The notes: generated by a model not told the origin, from the letters alone. 64,000 nt of DNA from Motilimonas pumila (GCF_003596335.1 NZ_QZCH01000001.1:124001-188000); one strand, 5' to 3'; positions 9,793 through 20,136 are shown, numbered from the stretch's first letter. Made by a program: numbers and translations.

Positions 9793-10863
9793 TTACTTGA
9801 TGCGCGCTTGTAGCGGTTTAGCTAAACTTTGGTAAGTTTTTGCTAACAAGTCCGCCGTGGTTTGCCAGTCAATACAAGCGTCCGTGACCGACACGCCGTA
9901 TTGCATTTCTTCTCTTGGTAAATCTGCGCTTTGATTGCCTGGGTTGATGTGGCTTTCAATCATCACGCCAATAATTGAGCGGTTACCTTCCTCAATTTGG
10001 TGGATCACGTTTTCACATACCAAAGGCTGTAACTCGTGATTTTTACTTGAGTTTGCGTGGCTACAGTCCACCATGATTGCAGGGCGGACGCCGGCTTTTT
10101 GCATCGCTTGCTCAGCCAATGCCACGTTAACAGAGTCATAGTTTGGCTGCTTACCACCACGTAAAATAACATGACCATCAGGGTTACCTTGAGTTTGCAG
10201 TAACGCAACTTGACCTTGCTGGTTAATTCCCATGAATCGGTGCGAAGCAGCAGCTGATTGCGCCGCGTTGATTGCGGTGGCTAGGCTGCCATCGGTGCCG
10301 TTTTTAAAACCAACAGGCATTGACAAACCACTGGCCATTTCACGGTGAGTTTGCGACTCAGTAGTTCTAGCACCAATTGCTGACCAGCTAAATAGCTCAG
10401 CCAAGTATTGCGGGCTAATAGGATCTAAGGCTTCCGTTGCTACTGGCAGACCAAGCTCTGCAATCCAAGCTAATAATTCGCGGCCTAAGTGTAAGCCCGT
10501 CTCAACGTCAAAGGAATTGTCCATGTGTGGGTCATTGATAAAGCCTTTCCAACCGACAGTGGTTCTTGGCTTTTCAAAATACACCCGCATTACTATATAC
10601 AGGGTGTCTTTATATTCATCATGCAGTTTTTTAAGGCGGTTGGCATAGTCTTTGGCAGCTTCAAGGTCATGGACGGAACATGGACCACAAACAATCAATA
10701 AACGGTGGTCTTTACCGTGAATGATATCTGAAATGGTATTACGTGCGTCTTGCACGAATGTTAAAGCTTGTTCTGAAACCGGTAATTTCTGTTTCAGCTC
10801 TGCAGGCGTAATAAGCACCTGCTCCGAAGAAATATGTACGTTATTTAAACTGTCTTTTTGCAT
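9793..10863 (-). CDS. aroF: 3-deoxy-7-phosphoheptulonate synthase, class I
   Basis: First enzyme of the shikimate pathway, joining erythrose-4-phosphate and phosphoenolpyruvate. 356 aa, exactly the size of E. coli AroF. Visible motifs: [62 protein letters not shown] start it at ATG 10863 (MQKDSLNNV). An in-frame ATG 111 bases further out would add 37 residues with no family match, across the promoter and palindrome. First gene of aroF-tyrA. The tyrosine-sensitive isozyme is likely by neighbourhood, but feedback class cannot be proven by reading. Confidence 0.93.
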   Translation of the reverse strand: MQKDSLNNVHISSEQVLITPAELKQKLPVSEQALTFVQDARNTISDIIHGKDHRLLIVCGPCSVHDLEAAKDYANRLKKLHDEYKDTLYIVMRVYFEKPRTTVGWKGFINDPHMDNSFDVETGLHLGRELLAWIAELGLPVATEALDPISPQYLAELFSWSAIGARTTESQTHREMASGLSMPVGFKNGTDGSLATAINAAQSAAASHRFMGINQQGQVALLQTQGNPDGHVILRGGKQPNYDSVNVALAEQAMQKAGVRPAIMVDCSHANSSKNHELQPLVCENVIHQIEEGNRSIIGVMIESHINPGNQSADLPREEMQYGVSVTDACIDWQTTADLLAKTYQSLAKPLQARIK

Positions 10864-10922
10864 GATAAATTTCCCACTTACTTGTGTTGAGAATGAATAA
10901 GGCCAACGCCTTGCCAACCGTC

Positions 10923-10954
10923 TAACCAATCCGACATTGGTTAAATCTACTATA
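10923..10954 (-). promoter_or_regulatory. aroF-tyrA promoter with overlapping palindrome
   Basis: On the minus strand an extended -10 (TGG-TATAGT, core 10949-10954) is followed within about 6 bases by TAACCAAT-gtcgg-ATTGGTTA (10923-10943), a perfect 8-base inverted repeat. The repeat would cover the transcription start and early leader, the position of a repressor operator or 5' hairpin. It does not match the TyrR box (TGTAAA-N6-TTTACA). Confidence 0.45.
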
Positions 10955-10974
10955 CCAAGATGACAAAATACCAA

Positions 10975-11331
10975 TCAGAGAGTGATTTGCAAGCCAGATT
11001 TGAGTTTTCTTAACTATATTGAGGTAAAAGAGGCCTTTTAAAGGCTGAGAGGCAAGAAGGGAAGCATAAAAAAGCACCGGTTTTAAGCACAAACGACTAC
11101 TGAGGAAACCAACCCAAGAGATTAGTGAGAGCCATGGTTGGCAAGTTTAGCACAATCACACAAAGGCTAATTTCTCATACTTAACGCCTAAAATACCGAC
11201 TGTATTCGGAGGTTATTTAACTTGGTAAGGCTTATCGTATTAAACCGGCTAAAAAGATAAGTTTTCTTAATGATTAACAGCGGGCGACTGACCTTTTAAT
11301 AAACACAGGCCAGTCTTATGAACGCCAGGGT
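10975..11331. other. intergenic stretch without recognised feature
   Basis: About 360 bases between the aroF promoter and the DUF6482-type gene. No convincing open frame, tRNA, strong terminator or long repeat is seen. It may hold the tail of the DUF6482-type transcript, but no hairpin with a T-run is visible. Confidence 0.4.
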
Positions 11332-11631
11332 TTACAGGGTAATTTCCATGCGTTGAAAACAGTCTTCTGCGACAATGGGCTCTCCGAGCATTTCATCGCT
11401 AGTGACATCGAGCTCTAATACGGCTTTGGTAAAGCCTATTTTCTTGAGCTCATTTTTGGTGTTTACCAAGCTATTAAAATGCATATTATTACCTTGAGCA
11501 TCTGTAATTGGCTCAAATTTATCATGCACTTTAATCTCAGGTTGATACATAGAAGATTCAGAACAAGTCATGATGATGCACTCTGGCTCTCCCCCATTTC
11601 TGATCCATTGTTTGAGTTGCTTGCTTTGCAT
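11332..11631 (-). CDS. small DUF6482-like protein
   Basis: 99 aa cytosolic protein with no signal peptide or membrane segment. It starts MQSKQLKQWIRNGGEPECI behind a strong GGAGG (seven bases from the ATG), so it is very likely translated. The pattern (short N-terminal helix, strand segments, FNSLVNTKNELKKIGFTKAVL) resembles the uncharacterised DUF6482 family; I give this from memory. Function unknown. Neighbours (aroF, fabV) are not obviously linked, and it appears to be a single-gene unit. Confidence 0.65.
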   Translation of the reverse strand: MQSKQLKQWIRNGGEPECIIMTCSESSMYQPEIKVHDKFEPITDAQGNNMHFNSLVNTKNELKKIGFTKAVLELDVTSDEMLGEPIVAEDCFQRMEITL

Positions 11632-11843
11632 TGCTTTCCTCCCTTACTTAAGGCCACAACCTGTTGCGCCTTCCTTAAGTTACGGCTAATTGGTATCACA
11701 CTCAGATACGTTGCCATTTAATCGACTGATCAATGAAGTTATGATTTTTAAAGATACTTTGAGCAGCTTAATAAATGTGGAAGGGAGCGGCGAAATTTGC
11801 CAGTTTTAGCCAAGATGAAAGACTATTTTTATGGCGCAGATAA

Positions 11844-11867
11844 CAAAAAGGCCGCACAAGGCGGCCT
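11844..11867 (-). terminator. terminator after fabV
   Basis: On the minus strand AGGCCGC-cttgt-GCGGCCT followed by TTTTTG, 27 bases after the fabV stop codon. Confidence 0.8.
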
Positions 11868-11893
11868 GAATACAGCAATAAAAAGCTTATTGA

Positions 11894-13096
11894 TTATAGC
11901 TGGTCACAATCAAAGCTTAAGTCTGTGACAACGTCAGCGTCATAATCAACGCCATCAATACCAAAGCCAAACAACTTCAAGAACTCGTCTTTGTATAACT
12001 GATAATCGGTTAATTCAAACAAGTTGTCAGTGGTAATTTGTGGCCACAACTCTTTACAAGCATTTTGCACTTCATCACGCAGTTCCCAATCATCAAGGCG
12101 TAAACGATTTTGCTCATCGGTTGCTGGCGCAGCGCCATCTTCACGGTATAAACGGTCATCAAACAAACGGAAAATTTGTTCCATACAACCTTCGTGCAAA
12201 CCTTGTTCGCGCATGATTTTAAATGCCATAGACAAGTACAAAGGCATCACTGGGATCGCTGCACTCGCCTGAGTAACAACGCTTTTCTGTACCGCTACAT
12301 AAGCTTCACCACCGATGGCCGTAAGCTGCTTATTCAGCTCAGCAGAAGCGCGATCTAGGTCTTCTTTCGCCTTACCAAGCGCGCCATGCCAGTATATCGG
12401 CCAAGTAATTTCTGTGCCAATGTAAGAGTAAGCGACCGTTTTAGCGCCTTCGGCTAACACGCCAGCTTCTGCTAATGCATTGATCCACAGCTCCCAATCC
12501 TGACCGCCCATCACGGTGACCGTATTCGCTACTTCTTCTTCGGTAGCGGGCTCAACACTGGCTTCAATGATGGTATCTTTGTTGGTATCAATCGCGGTTG
12601 ATGTATAAGTTTCACCAATAGGTTTTAAGCTTGAACGCACGACTTCACCTGTGTCTGGCATTTTGCGCACTGGCGAAGCTAATGAATAAACCACCAAATC
12701 AATTTGGCCTAGGTCTTGTTTGATAAGCTCAATCGTTTTGGCTTTTGCTTCATTTGAAAACGCATCGCCATTGATGCTTTTAGCGTAAAGGCCAGCTTCT
12801 TTTGCATACTTGTCAAACGCAACAGAGTTATACCAACCGGCAGAGCCTGGCTTTTTCTCTGTGCCTGGCTTTTCAAAGAATACGCCAATCGTCGCAGCAT
12901 CAGAGCCAAAAGCCGCCGCAATACGTGAAGACAAGCCGTAGCCAGCAGACGCGCCTAAAACCAGTACGCGCTTAGGACCATTTTTTACAGGACCTTGTGC
13001 TTTAGTGTAAGCAATTTGCTCGGCAACATTGGCGTCACAGCCAACAGGATGAGTGGTGGTACAAATGAATCCACGAATTTTTGGTTTAATAATCAT
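11894..13096 (-). CDS. fabV: enoyl-[acyl-carrier-protein] reductase FabV (trans-2-enoyl-CoA reductase family)
   Basis: Last step of each fatty-acid elongation cycle, reducing trans-2-enoyl-ACP with NAD(P)H. 400 aa, the usual FabV length. It begins [20 protein letters not shown]. It has the long-spaced Rossmann glycine motif at about 43-60 ([20 protein letters not shown]) and the catalytic Y-x8-K in [10 protein letters not shown] (about residue 235). FabV enzymes are naturally insensitive to triclosan in several species; whether that holds here is inference. It is a single gene with its own terminator. Confidence 0.95.
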   Translation of the reverse strand: MIIKPKIRGFICTTTHPVGCDANVAEQIAYTKAQGPVKNGPKRVLVLGASAGYGLSSRIAAAFGSDAATIGVFFEKPGTEKKPGSAGWYNSVAFDKYAKEAGLYAKSINGDAFSNEAKAKTIELIKQDLGQIDLVVYSLASPVRKMPDTGEVVRSSLKPIGETYTSTAIDTNKDTIIEASVEPATEEEVANTVTVMGGQDWELWINALAEAGVLAEGAKTVAYSYIGTEITWPIYWHGALGKAKEDLDRASAELNKQLTAIGGEAYVAVQKSVVTQASAAIPVMPLYLSMAFKIMREQGLHEGCMEQIFRLFDDRLYREDGAAPATDEQNRLRLDDWELRDEVQNACKELWPQITTDNLFELTDYQLYKDEFLKLFGFGIDGVDYDADVVTDLSFDCDQL

Positions 13097-13219
13097 TGTA
13101 TTCTCTGATTCTTTATTAAGATAAAAATAGCGGGCTAAAGATACCCTATTTTAGACCATGACGAAAATCTAGTTTGCCAGAACTGGAGCTAAGCCCCAGT
13201 CAAACAAGGCTATTTGGCA

Positions 13220-14506
13220 TTAGAAATGCCATTGTAAGTACAGGCTATTGTAATTACTGCCCCCCTTGATCCGCCCAAAAGCAGACGAAGAGGTAAAAAT
13301 ACCAGAACGATGATGCAGGCTATATCCCAACCATAAGCCTTTTAAATTGGCTTGGTTAACAATATCGCCGATGTTGACATCAAGGGAGATATCCAGGTAA
13401 TTAAGTAGCTTACTGGCTTTATAATCTTTGCGGTCCATTTCACTTTGCTCGATGTAAGAAATCTTAGAGCTGTAAGACAAGCCTTCTGCAGCGCCCAAAC
13501 GCCAGCGCACCGGCCAAGTGAAAGTGTAATACGCTTTAATGGCCACCACGTATTCCATAAACCTGTCTTGCACGTCAGACTTATTGTGGTGAATCAACCC
13601 AGGTGTCAGATAAACGTCAAAAGGCCAATCAAATAAATTATCCGCTAAAGGGTGGCCATAAAATAATGACCACATGGTGTTATTATACGGATCTTTTTCG
13701 GTATTAAACTTAAAGATATCCCCCATATTAGAAGGGGTTGCCCAACCATGTGCCAATCTAACGTAGGCGTCATTTGCCAGCGCGCCACTGTATTTATGGC
13801 TTGGGTCGTTGAATAACCCCAGACCAATGTAAGTTTCGACTTGGGTGGGTGAGTTGATGAAATCACTGTGGTAAGTATCTCGACCTAACCGAGTGATGCC
13901 AACATGACCCAAAGCGTATAAGTTTTTATACAGCTGATAACGGCCTTTCGCTCCTAGGGTAATATCATAATCTGCGCCAATATCATCAAGGGTTAAGCCG
14001 TAATAACGGTTGTTAAAACGGGAAGATTTGAATCTTAATTTGGCGTAAGGGCTGAAATCCCAGCTATCACCCGTTAAGTGGTACTTGCTTAACCAGTTAC
14101 CGTGTACACGACCGTCTGAGTCAGACAATACTTCAACCTGCGTTTGCCACCCAGAGTCAAACTGCCAACCCACGACGCCACCAGCGTCTAAGCTGAAACC
14201 TTGAATATCATTTTGCGCGTCTTTATCTATGTCAAAGAAACGAAAACGCCCCATTAAGCCAGCAAAAAAACCGTCTTGTTGATACAAATTCACCCCCCCA
14301 GACAAACCGTCTAGGTACACGTGCTCGCCTTGATAAAACAGCAAAGGCATAACGTCATTTACCGTGTCTTCATTACTGTTGAAGGGGATGTCGGCGCTGC
14401 GTAACCCCATTGCAACCCCCCAGTCGTTCTGCTCGTCGGCATAATCCACTCGGGCTTGTGCTGCGCCCGCGATGCTCAAAAGTAACAGCGCAATAACCAG
14501 TTTCAC
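13220..14506 (-). CDS. MipA/OmpV-like outer membrane barrel protein
   Basis: 428 aa exported protein, rich in alternating aromatic residues and ending in WHF, as outer-membrane beta-barrels do. The first half reads like MipA/OmpV (MGRFRFFDIDKDAQNDIQGF, DAGGVVGWQFDSGWQ). I start it at GTG 14506: AAGGA lies nine bases upstream and the product opens MKLVIALLLLSIAGAAQA, a clean signal peptide. The upstream ATG at 14572 would add 22 residues. The last strand carries HHRSGIF...GGSNYN, which recalls the H-x-S region of PagL-type lipid A deacylases; that is only a hint. It is downstream of phoU but behind a terminator, so probably transcribed on its own. Confidence 0.65.
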   Translation of the reverse strand: MKLVIALLLLSIAGAAQARVDYADEQNDWGVAMGLRSADIPFNSNEDTVNDVMPLLFYQGEHVYLDGLSGGVNLYQQDGFFAGLMGRFRFFDIDKDAQNDIQGFSLDAGGVVGWQFDSGWQTQVEVLSDSDGRVHGNWLSKYHLTGDSWDFSPYAKLRFKSSRFNNRYYGLTLDDIGADYDITLGAKGRYQLYKNLYALGHVGITRLGRDTYHSDFINSPTQVETYIGLGLFNDPSHKYSGALANDAYVRLAHGWATPSNMGDIFKFNTEKDPYNNTMWSLFYGHPLADNLFDWPFDVYLTPGLIHHNKSDVQDRFMEYVVAIKAYYTFTWPVRWRLGAAEGLSYSSKISYIEQSEMDRKDYKASKLLNYLDISLDVNIGDIVNQANLKGLWLGYSLHHRSGIFTSSSAFGRIKGGSNYNSLYLQWHF

Positions 14507-14573
14507 TGTAAAGAATCCTTGGCAAAAAAATCGCATAATAGCTAAGACCTTACCAAAACGCGAATAAGACAAT

Positions 14574-14602
14574 AAAAAAGCGGAGCACTTGCTCCGCTTT
14601 TT
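14574..14602. terminator. terminator after phoU
   Basis: AAAAAAGCGGAGC-actt-GCTCCGCTTTTTAA, a strong hairpin with T-runs on both strands, 33 bases after the phoU stop. It ends the pst operon. Confidence 0.88.
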
Positions 14603-14634
14603 AATGTCCGTTTGGGTGCTCGCCTTTGGCCGGC

Positions 14635-15342
14635 TTATTCGTCAAGAATAGACTGTAAATTATCACTGCCAATGTGCCGTACATCTTTGCCTTTTACAAA
14701 GTAGATAATGTACTCACAGATGTTTTTACAACGATCGCCCACACGCTCCATGGCGCGAGCGGCCCACAATACTTTTAATACGTTTGGAATTGAGCGAGGG
14801 TCTTCCATCATAAAGGTCATCAGCTCACGAACCACGCTTTCGTACTCACGGTTCACACGCTTGTCTGACTCGTGGATCTTCACCGCTGCTTCTACATCCA
14901 TACGGGCAAAAGCGTCAAGTGAGTTATGCAGCATTTTCACGACATTACGGCCCATGTTCTCAATGCTCACCAAGGGTGGCTGAGTTTTGTTGGCGTTGTC
15001 GATAACCATATGGGCAATTTGTTTCGCTTCATCACCAATGCGCTCTAAATCGGCAATAGTTTTAATAATCGCAATGATCAAACGCAAATCACTGGCAGCA
15101 GGCTGGCGCTTCGCGATCATTCGGGTACACTCTTCATCAATGCTGACTTCCAGAGAATTTACCTTCACATCTCGCTCTACGACTCGTCGCGCTATCTCCA
15201 AGTTTTGGTCATGCACAGTGTCAATGGCGTCGTTAAGTTGTTGCTCAACCAAGCCCCCCATCGACATCACTTGATTACGTACACCTTCTAACTCAGCATT
15301 AAACTGACCAGAGATGTGTTTGTTTAAATTCATATTATCCAT
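14635..15342 (-). CDS. phoU: phosphate signalling protein PhoU
   Basis: Cytosolic all-helical regulator linking the Pst transporter to the PhoR kinase so that the Pho regulon is off in high phosphate. 235 aa, with two related three-helix halves. The metal-binding motifs are visible as [11 protein letters not shown] (first half) and [14 protein letters not shown] (second half). It starts [19 protein letters not shown], with GGAGT nine bases upstream. Last gene of pstC-pstA-pstB-phoU. Confidence 0.95.
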   Translation of the reverse strand: MDNMNLNKHISGQFNAELEGVRNQVMSMGGLVEQQLNDAIDTVHDQNLEIARRVVERDVKVNSLEVSIDEECTRMIAKRQPAASDLRLIIAIIKTIADLERIGDEAKQIAHMVIDNANKTQPPLVSIENMGRNVVKMLHNSLDAFARMDVEAAVKIHESDKRVNREYESVVRELMTFMMEDPRSIPNVLKVLWAARAMERVGDRCKNICEYIIYFVKGKDVRHIGSDNLQSILDE

Positions 15343-15359
15343 AAAGTATCACTCCAGTC

Positions 15360-16178
15360 TTAACCGTAACGGCCAGTAATATAGTCTTCGGTCTTTTTCA
15401 TTTTCGGCGTCGTAAATAAGGTGTTGGTATCTGAGTATTCAATCAACTCACCCATATACATAAAAGCAGTTTGATCCGATACCCGCGCCGCTTGTTGCAT
15501 GTTGTGAGTAACGATCACAACCGTGTATTTGCTCTTAAGATCATTGATCAGCTCTTCAATGGTCAAGGTAGAAATAGGATCAAGTGCTGACGTTGGTTCG
15601 TCTAACAGCAAAACTTCAGGCTCAATCGCAATCGCTCTGGCTATCACCAAACGCTGTTGCTGACCACCCGATAAACCAAACGCATTATCATGTAAACGAT
15701 CTTTAACCTCATCCCATAGCGCAGCTCCTCGCAAAGAGCGCTCTACGGCATCATCTAGTGTGCGGCGGTCTTTAATGCCTTGGAGTCTTAAGCCGTATAT
15801 CACATTTTCATAAATGGATTTAGGAAACGGGTTAGGACGCTGAAACACCATACCTACGCGGCGGCGCAGTGACGCAACATCAACGCTTTTATCGTAGATG
15901 TTTTTTCCGTGGAGGTTAATTTCACCTTCAATGTTACAAATATCGACCAAGTCATTCATGCGGTTTATACAACGCAACAACGTCGACTTACCGCAACCTG
16001 ACGGGCCGATAAACGCGGTCACCTGGCCTTTTGGGATCTTCATGCTGACATCGTACAATGCTTGTTTACTGCCGTAGTACAAGTTCAAGTCTTTTATTTC
16101 TAACGCCACTTGTGCCGGGGTTAGGTTATTCAGGTCAAGCTGCTGATTATTAGCGTTTGTTGGAGTTACTGAAATCAT
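15360..16178 (-). CDS. pstB: phosphate ABC transporter ATPase
   Basis: ATP-hydrolysing subunit (272 aa) of the high-affinity phosphate importer at the inner face of the membrane. Walker [11 protein letters not shown]-loop [15 protein letters not shown], signature LSGGQQQRL, Walker [13 protein letters not shown] and the switch histidine in VTHNMQQ are all intact. It has a short N-terminal extension of about 25 residues before the ABC core, as in many gammaproteobacterial PstB proteins. It lies 33 bases after pstA and 17 before phoU in one operon. Confidence 0.96.
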   Translation of the reverse strand: MISVTPTNANNQQLDLNNLTPAQVALEIKDLNLYYGSKQALYDVSMKIPKGQVTAFIGPSGCGKSTLLRCINRMNDLVDICNIEGEINLHGKNIYDKSVDVASLRRRVGMVFQRPNPFPKSIYENVIYGLRLQGIKDRRTLDDAVERSLRGAALWDEVKDRLHDNAFGLSGGQQQRLVIARAIAIEPEVLLLDEPTSALDPISTLTIEELINDLKSKYTVVIVTHNMQQAARVSDQTAFMYMGELIEYSDTNTLFTTPKMKKTEDYITGRYG

Positions 16179-16211
16179 TTTAATACCTTTTTTTCTTTGT
16201 CTTTGGCTGGA

Positions 16212-17864
16212 TTACTGATCCAACGACCTGAATTTTTCACGTAAGTGGTTACGAATACCAATCGCTGCCATGTTAAGGCCCACTATCACCGTCACCAGTA
16301 AGAATGCGGTGGCGTAGACTAATGGACGAGCAGCTTCTACGTTAGGGCTTTGAAAACCAACATCATAGATGTGGAAGCCTAAGTGCATAAATTTACGCTC
16401 TAAATGGAAATATGGGAAGTTACCATCTAATGGCAAGGTTGGCGCCATTTTCACCACACCCACTAGCATCAACGGCGCAACTTCACCCGCGGCACGAGCT
16501 ACCGCAAGAATCAAACCCGTCATGATAGCTGGGCTTGCCATTGGGATAATGATGCGCCACAGCGTTTCTGCCTTAGTAGCTCCCAAAGCCAATGAGCCTT
16601 GGCGAACCGAGCTAGGAATACGAGATAAACCTTCCTCGGTGGAGACAATCACAACAGGCAAAGTCAAAATGGCCAAGGTGAGAGCAGACCAAATGACACC
16701 TGGCGAGCCAAACGTTGGGCTGGGTAATGCCTCAGGATAAAACAGCTGATCTAAGCTGCCACCTAACATATAAACAAAGAAGCCCAAGCCAAATACACCG
16801 TATACAATAGAAGGAACACCGGCTAAGTTAATCACGGCAATGCGGATCATCTTAGTGATGGGCCCTTTCTTTGCGTATTCATGCAGATAAATTGCCGCAA
16901 CTACGCCAAGTGGCGTGACGATGACAGCCATCAACATAACCATAAACACGGTACCAAATATCGCTGGGAACACCCCGCCTTCGGTGTTAGCTTCACGTGG
17001 CTCAGACACCACAAACTTCACTAATTGATGAACCCAATGACTGAATTTGGCAAAAAAGCCCATGTCATTTGGAAAATACACATCTAAGATTTTAGCCATT
17101 GGTAAGTTAACTTCGCGCCCGTCCATGTCCTTGACAATCACGCTGTCACGACTGGCCTGTTCACGAAATGCAAACAACTCTTTCTCCAGCACCAAATAAT
17201 CTTGCTGTAACTGCTCACGCTCATCGACAAATTTCTGCTGCGCCGCAGCATCTAATTGCCCTTTTAGCTCAAGTCCACGCTCTTCCAAGCGCATGCGCTC
17301 TAGGCGGTAATTAATTTTACCAATTGGGCCATGCTGCAAATCATCGGCTTTGCCATTCAGTTCGATGGCTCGTTCCATACGGGCAATCAACTCACCGCGC
17401 ATGTCACTGACATTCACCGCTTGTTCACCTTGTTGCAACCCCACCACATAACCATAAAAGTTACCATTTGTTGAACGCTCAAATACCGCGATATCTTTCG
17501 GTGCCTGCTCGCCTTTGATTTGGGTTTCCATGATCCAGCGAAAATCCAAATCAACGTATTCACGGTTACCGGTTTTGAGCAAGAAGCGCTCAATCATCTC
17601 ACCGTGCCCCTCAGGCAGCTTTACGCCTGAATCAATGATGCGATCAGCTGGCACCAATTCTGAATCATAGAGCTCACCAATCACAGTGTGACGATGGCCA
17701 TTAAGCTCCTCTAGGTCAAACTCATAAACTGTGCTTGGCCAAAAGAAACTCAGACCACGCCAGGCAATTAATGCTAATAAACCAACAACCGCTACTAAAC
17801 TAACAGAGACGGCTCCACCTGTTAACCAGATCCATGGAGCACCAGATTTAAACCAATTTCTCAT
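16212..17864 (-). CDS. pstA: phosphate ABC transporter permease PstA (long form)
   Basis: Membrane subunit of the phosphate importer. At 550 aa it is almost twice E. coli PstA (296). After the first membrane segment (about 13-35) comes a soluble insert of about 250 residues with a helical, coiled-coil-like part around GLELKGQLDAAAQQKFVDER. Then follow the permease helices with the coupling loop SLALGATKAETLWRIIIPMASP and EVAPLMLVG. The insert should face the periplasm. Such long PstA proteins, paired with long PstC, occur in Vibrio, Shewanella and Pseudomonas relatives (from memory). No pstS gene is present in the window. Confidence 0.93.
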   Translation of the reverse strand: MRNWFKSGAPWIWLTGGAVSVSLVAVVGLLALIAWRGLSFFWPSTVYEFDLEELNGHRHTVIGELYDSELVPADRIIDSGVKLPEGHGEMIERFLLKTGNREYVDLDFRWIMETQIKGEQAPKDIAVFERSTNGNFYGYVVGLQQGEQAVNVSDMRGELIARMERAIELNGKADDLQHGPIGKINYRLERMRLEERGLELKGQLDAAAQQKFVDEREQLQQDYLVLEKELFAFREQASRDSVIVKDMDGREVNLPMAKILDVYFPNDMGFFAKFSHWVHQLVKFVVSEPREANTEGGVFPAIFGTVFMVMLMAVIVTPLGVVAAIYLHEYAKKGPITKMIRIAVINLAGVPSIVYGVFGLGFFVYMLGGSLDQLFYPEALPSPTFGSPGVIWSALTLAILTLPVVIVSTEEGLSRIPSSVRQGSLALGATKAETLWRIIIPMASPAIMTGLILAVARAAGEVAPLMLVGVVKMAPTLPLDGNFPYFHLERKFMHLGFHIYDVGFQSPNVEAARPLVYATAFLLVTVIVGLNMAAIGIRNHLREKFRSLDQ

Positions 17865-17877
17865 CTTAATTACTCAC

Positions 17878-20103
17878 TTACAGGGAAGAATACTTTTCAC
17901 GTAAACGCTGACGCACAAACTCGGCGACAGTGTTAAAACAGAAGGTGAATACAAACAGCACAAACGCTGCTAAGAATAAAACCCGATAGTGCGAGCTGCC
18001 CACTTCAGACTCTGGCATTTCTACCGCAATATTGGCGGCAAGGGTACGCATGCCTTGGAAAACACTCCAATCCATGACCGGCGTGTTACCTGTCGCCATC
18101 AATACAATCATGGTCTCGCCGACTGCACGGCCTAAGCCCATCATGACAGCAGAAAAAATACCCGGACTTGCGGTTAAAATAACTACACGAACAAGGGTTT
18201 GCCAGTTAGTTGCCCCTAAGGCCAATGAACCGTTGGTAAGGTGTTTAGGCACGCTAAATACCGCATCTTCCGCAATCGAGAAAATGGTAGGAATAACCGC
18301 AAATCCCATCGCAATGCCCACAACCAGTGAGTTACGTTGGTCAAAGTTAATGCCAAGCTCATTGGTCATGTACTTACGAGCATCACCATCAAACAACCAG
18401 ACTTCAAATGTTGGACTCACCGCAATCGCGCCGTAGCCCACAGCAATCACAATGGGGATCAGGATTAAACTGTGCCAGCCTTCTGGTGTAGCTTGACGCA
18501 CACTCTTTGGCAGGTTGTGCCATACAAATGCAGCCAATAACATACTCAGTGGCAGCGTCACAATCAGTAACACGATGCCAGGCATGTTTTCTTCAATCAA
18601 AGGAGCTAACCATAAACCAGCCAAGAAACCGAGAATCACCGTTGGCAAGGCCTCCATGATTTCAACCGTTGGCTTGACAAATTTACGCACGCCTGAAGAC
18701 ATAAAGTAAGCCGTGTAAATGGCACCGGCTAAAGCAATCGGCACCGCAAACAACATAGCGTACATTGCCGCTTTGATGGTACCGAAAGAAATAGGGACTA
18801 GGCTTAACTTAGGTTCAAAGTCATCACTGGCAGACGTAGACTGCCACACGTAGTCAGGCTCGGCATAACCTTCGTACCACACCTCTTGCCAAAGCGCAGA
18901 CCAGGTCACTTCTGGGTGCTCATTTTCCAGGCGGTAAACACTCAATGTGCCATTTGTTTCGATCAAAAGCGCGTTAGCACGAGGCGAGATGGCGACGCTT
19001 TGTAATGCATTTGCACTGATTTTTTCAGACAATAACTGGGTTTCACCCGTCGTATGAAAAATGTCTAAATAGCCGTTACTGTCGATGGTTAAAAAGCCCT
19101 TTCGAAAGAATTCTGGAGCAATATCCACCACACTTCCTTCGGCTTTAAACTCTCGAATATGAGTCAACTCACGCGTACCATTACTCGCCACTTCAAACCA
19201 CTGTGAAATGACGCCATTATCGTTGGCAACCAACAAAGAACTGGCTCCAGTGAGTAATTCAACGCGGGTAACGTTTGCTTGATTCGCGCTGATATCTTTG
19301 ATGCCTTTCAGCTGCACATCATCAATGTCCGAAATGTCATATATCGATAGACGATTGCCGCTTCTTACGTAGAGGTTACGTAAGTTCGGCAGCAAAATCA
19401 GTTGATCGACTTTCGCCGGCGCGTCAGGCAAAGAAGTGACCTCACCTTCCCACACAACTTCTTCCGTCATCATGTCTTCTTCGCCAGTCAGGCTCATAAA
19501 CAATGCTCGACCATCCTTAGTGATGGCAGCAATACCTGCGCTTTCATCTGACAATTCAAATGCGATGTGTGATAACGGCTGACCTTGCGGATCTATCTCT
19601 AACCGCTCTTCGCCCAGAGGAAACCTTAGCTCAGGTGTTATTTGGCGAATGTCGTTCGGATAAGACACCAAAAAGTTTGGCATCACCACTTCTAAGCTGC
19701 CATCAGCAAAACCAAACGCCATCATGCCTTTAGCTGGCACGGTTTGCGCAAAGCTGGTCACTTGACCTGAAAGTTGATGTTGCTTAATCACTTGGCCCTG
19801 CTGCTTGCCTTTAATAGCAATAAACTCAATCAAACCGTTATCTGACATGCGATAAGCGATTTCATTTTGCTCTTCCATGCCTAAAGCCAAACTATTAGCT
19901 TGCTGACTAAGCTTTACATCAACCAATTTTTCTATTTCGGCCTTTTCAAAAATCGGTTGAACGACGTATAACAAGTAAAAGAAAATCAATAATAATGCGG
20001 TTAATACCAGTACTGCACCGGTGGTTACGCCATATTTTGCGAGCTTATCTTTTACCAATCGCTTGCGACTCCCTGCAAGTGATAGGGAAAATTCCTCTGC
20101 CAT
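17878..20103 (-). CDS. pstC: phosphate ABC transporter permease PstC (long form with propeller-like insert)
   Basis: Second membrane subunit of the phosphate importer, 741 aa against 319 in E. coli. TM1 (about 27-50) is followed by roughly 370 residues of repeated strand-rich blocks (for example GVISQWFEVASN, GYLDIFHTTGE, GTLSVYRLENE) that look like a WD40/beta-propeller, placed in the periplasm. The permease part starts near 445 (SFGTIKAAMYAMLFAVPIAL), with the coupling loop GSLALGATNWQTLVRVVILTAS and AVGETMIVLMATGN. I start at the second ATG (MAEEFSLSL), because GAGG lies six bases before it; the first ATG is two codons earlier with no spacing. First gene of the operon. Confidence 0.93.
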   Translation of the reverse strand: MAEEFSLSLAGSRKRLVKDKLAKYGVTTGAVLVLTALLLIFFYLLYVVQPIFEKAEIEKLVDVKLSQQANSLALGMEEQNEIAYRMSDNGLIEFIAIKGKQQGQVIKQHQLSGQVTSFAQTVPAKGMMAFGFADGSLEVVMPNFLVSYPNDIRQITPELRFPLGEERLEIDPQGQPLSHIAFELSDESAGIAAITKDGRALFMSLTGEEDMMTEEVVWEGEVTSLPDAPAKVDQLILLPNLRNLYVRSGNRLSIYDISDIDDVQLKGIKDISANQANVTRVELLTGASSLLVANDNGVISQWFEVASNGTRELTHIREFKAEGSVVDIAPEFFRKGFLTIDSNGYLDIFHTTGETQLLSEKISANALQSVAISPRANALLIETNGTLSVYRLENEHPEVTWSALWQEVWYEGYAEPDYVWQSTSASDDFEPKLSLVPISFGTIKAAMYAMLFAVPIALAGAIYTAYFMSSGVRKFVKPTVEIMEALPTVILGFLAGLWLAPLIEENMPGIVLLIVTLPLSMLLAAFVWHNLPKSVRQATPEGWHSLILIPIVIAVGYGAIAVSPTFEVWLFDGDARKYMTNELGINFDQRNSLVVGIAMGFAVIPTIFSIAEDAVFSVPKHLTNGSLALGATNWQTLVRVVILTASPGIFSAVMMGLGRAVGETMIVLMATGNTPVMDWSVFQGMRTLAANIAVEMPESEVGSSHYRVLFLAAFVLFVFTFCFNTVAEFVRQRLREKYSSL

Positions 20104-20136
20104 GAGCATCCTCTAAAGGTATTTAAAACTGTGTGC

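Noticed and set aside
9793-10974. longer aroF starting at 10974
   Set aside because: The extra 37 residues cover the promoter and palindrome and have no match to the family. The shorter form has exactly the E. coli length.
13182-13200. ACTGGAGCT/AGCCCCAGT hairpin as terminator of the MipA-like gene
   Set aside because: One mismatch in the stem and no T-run after it on the minus strand; too weak to list as a terminator.
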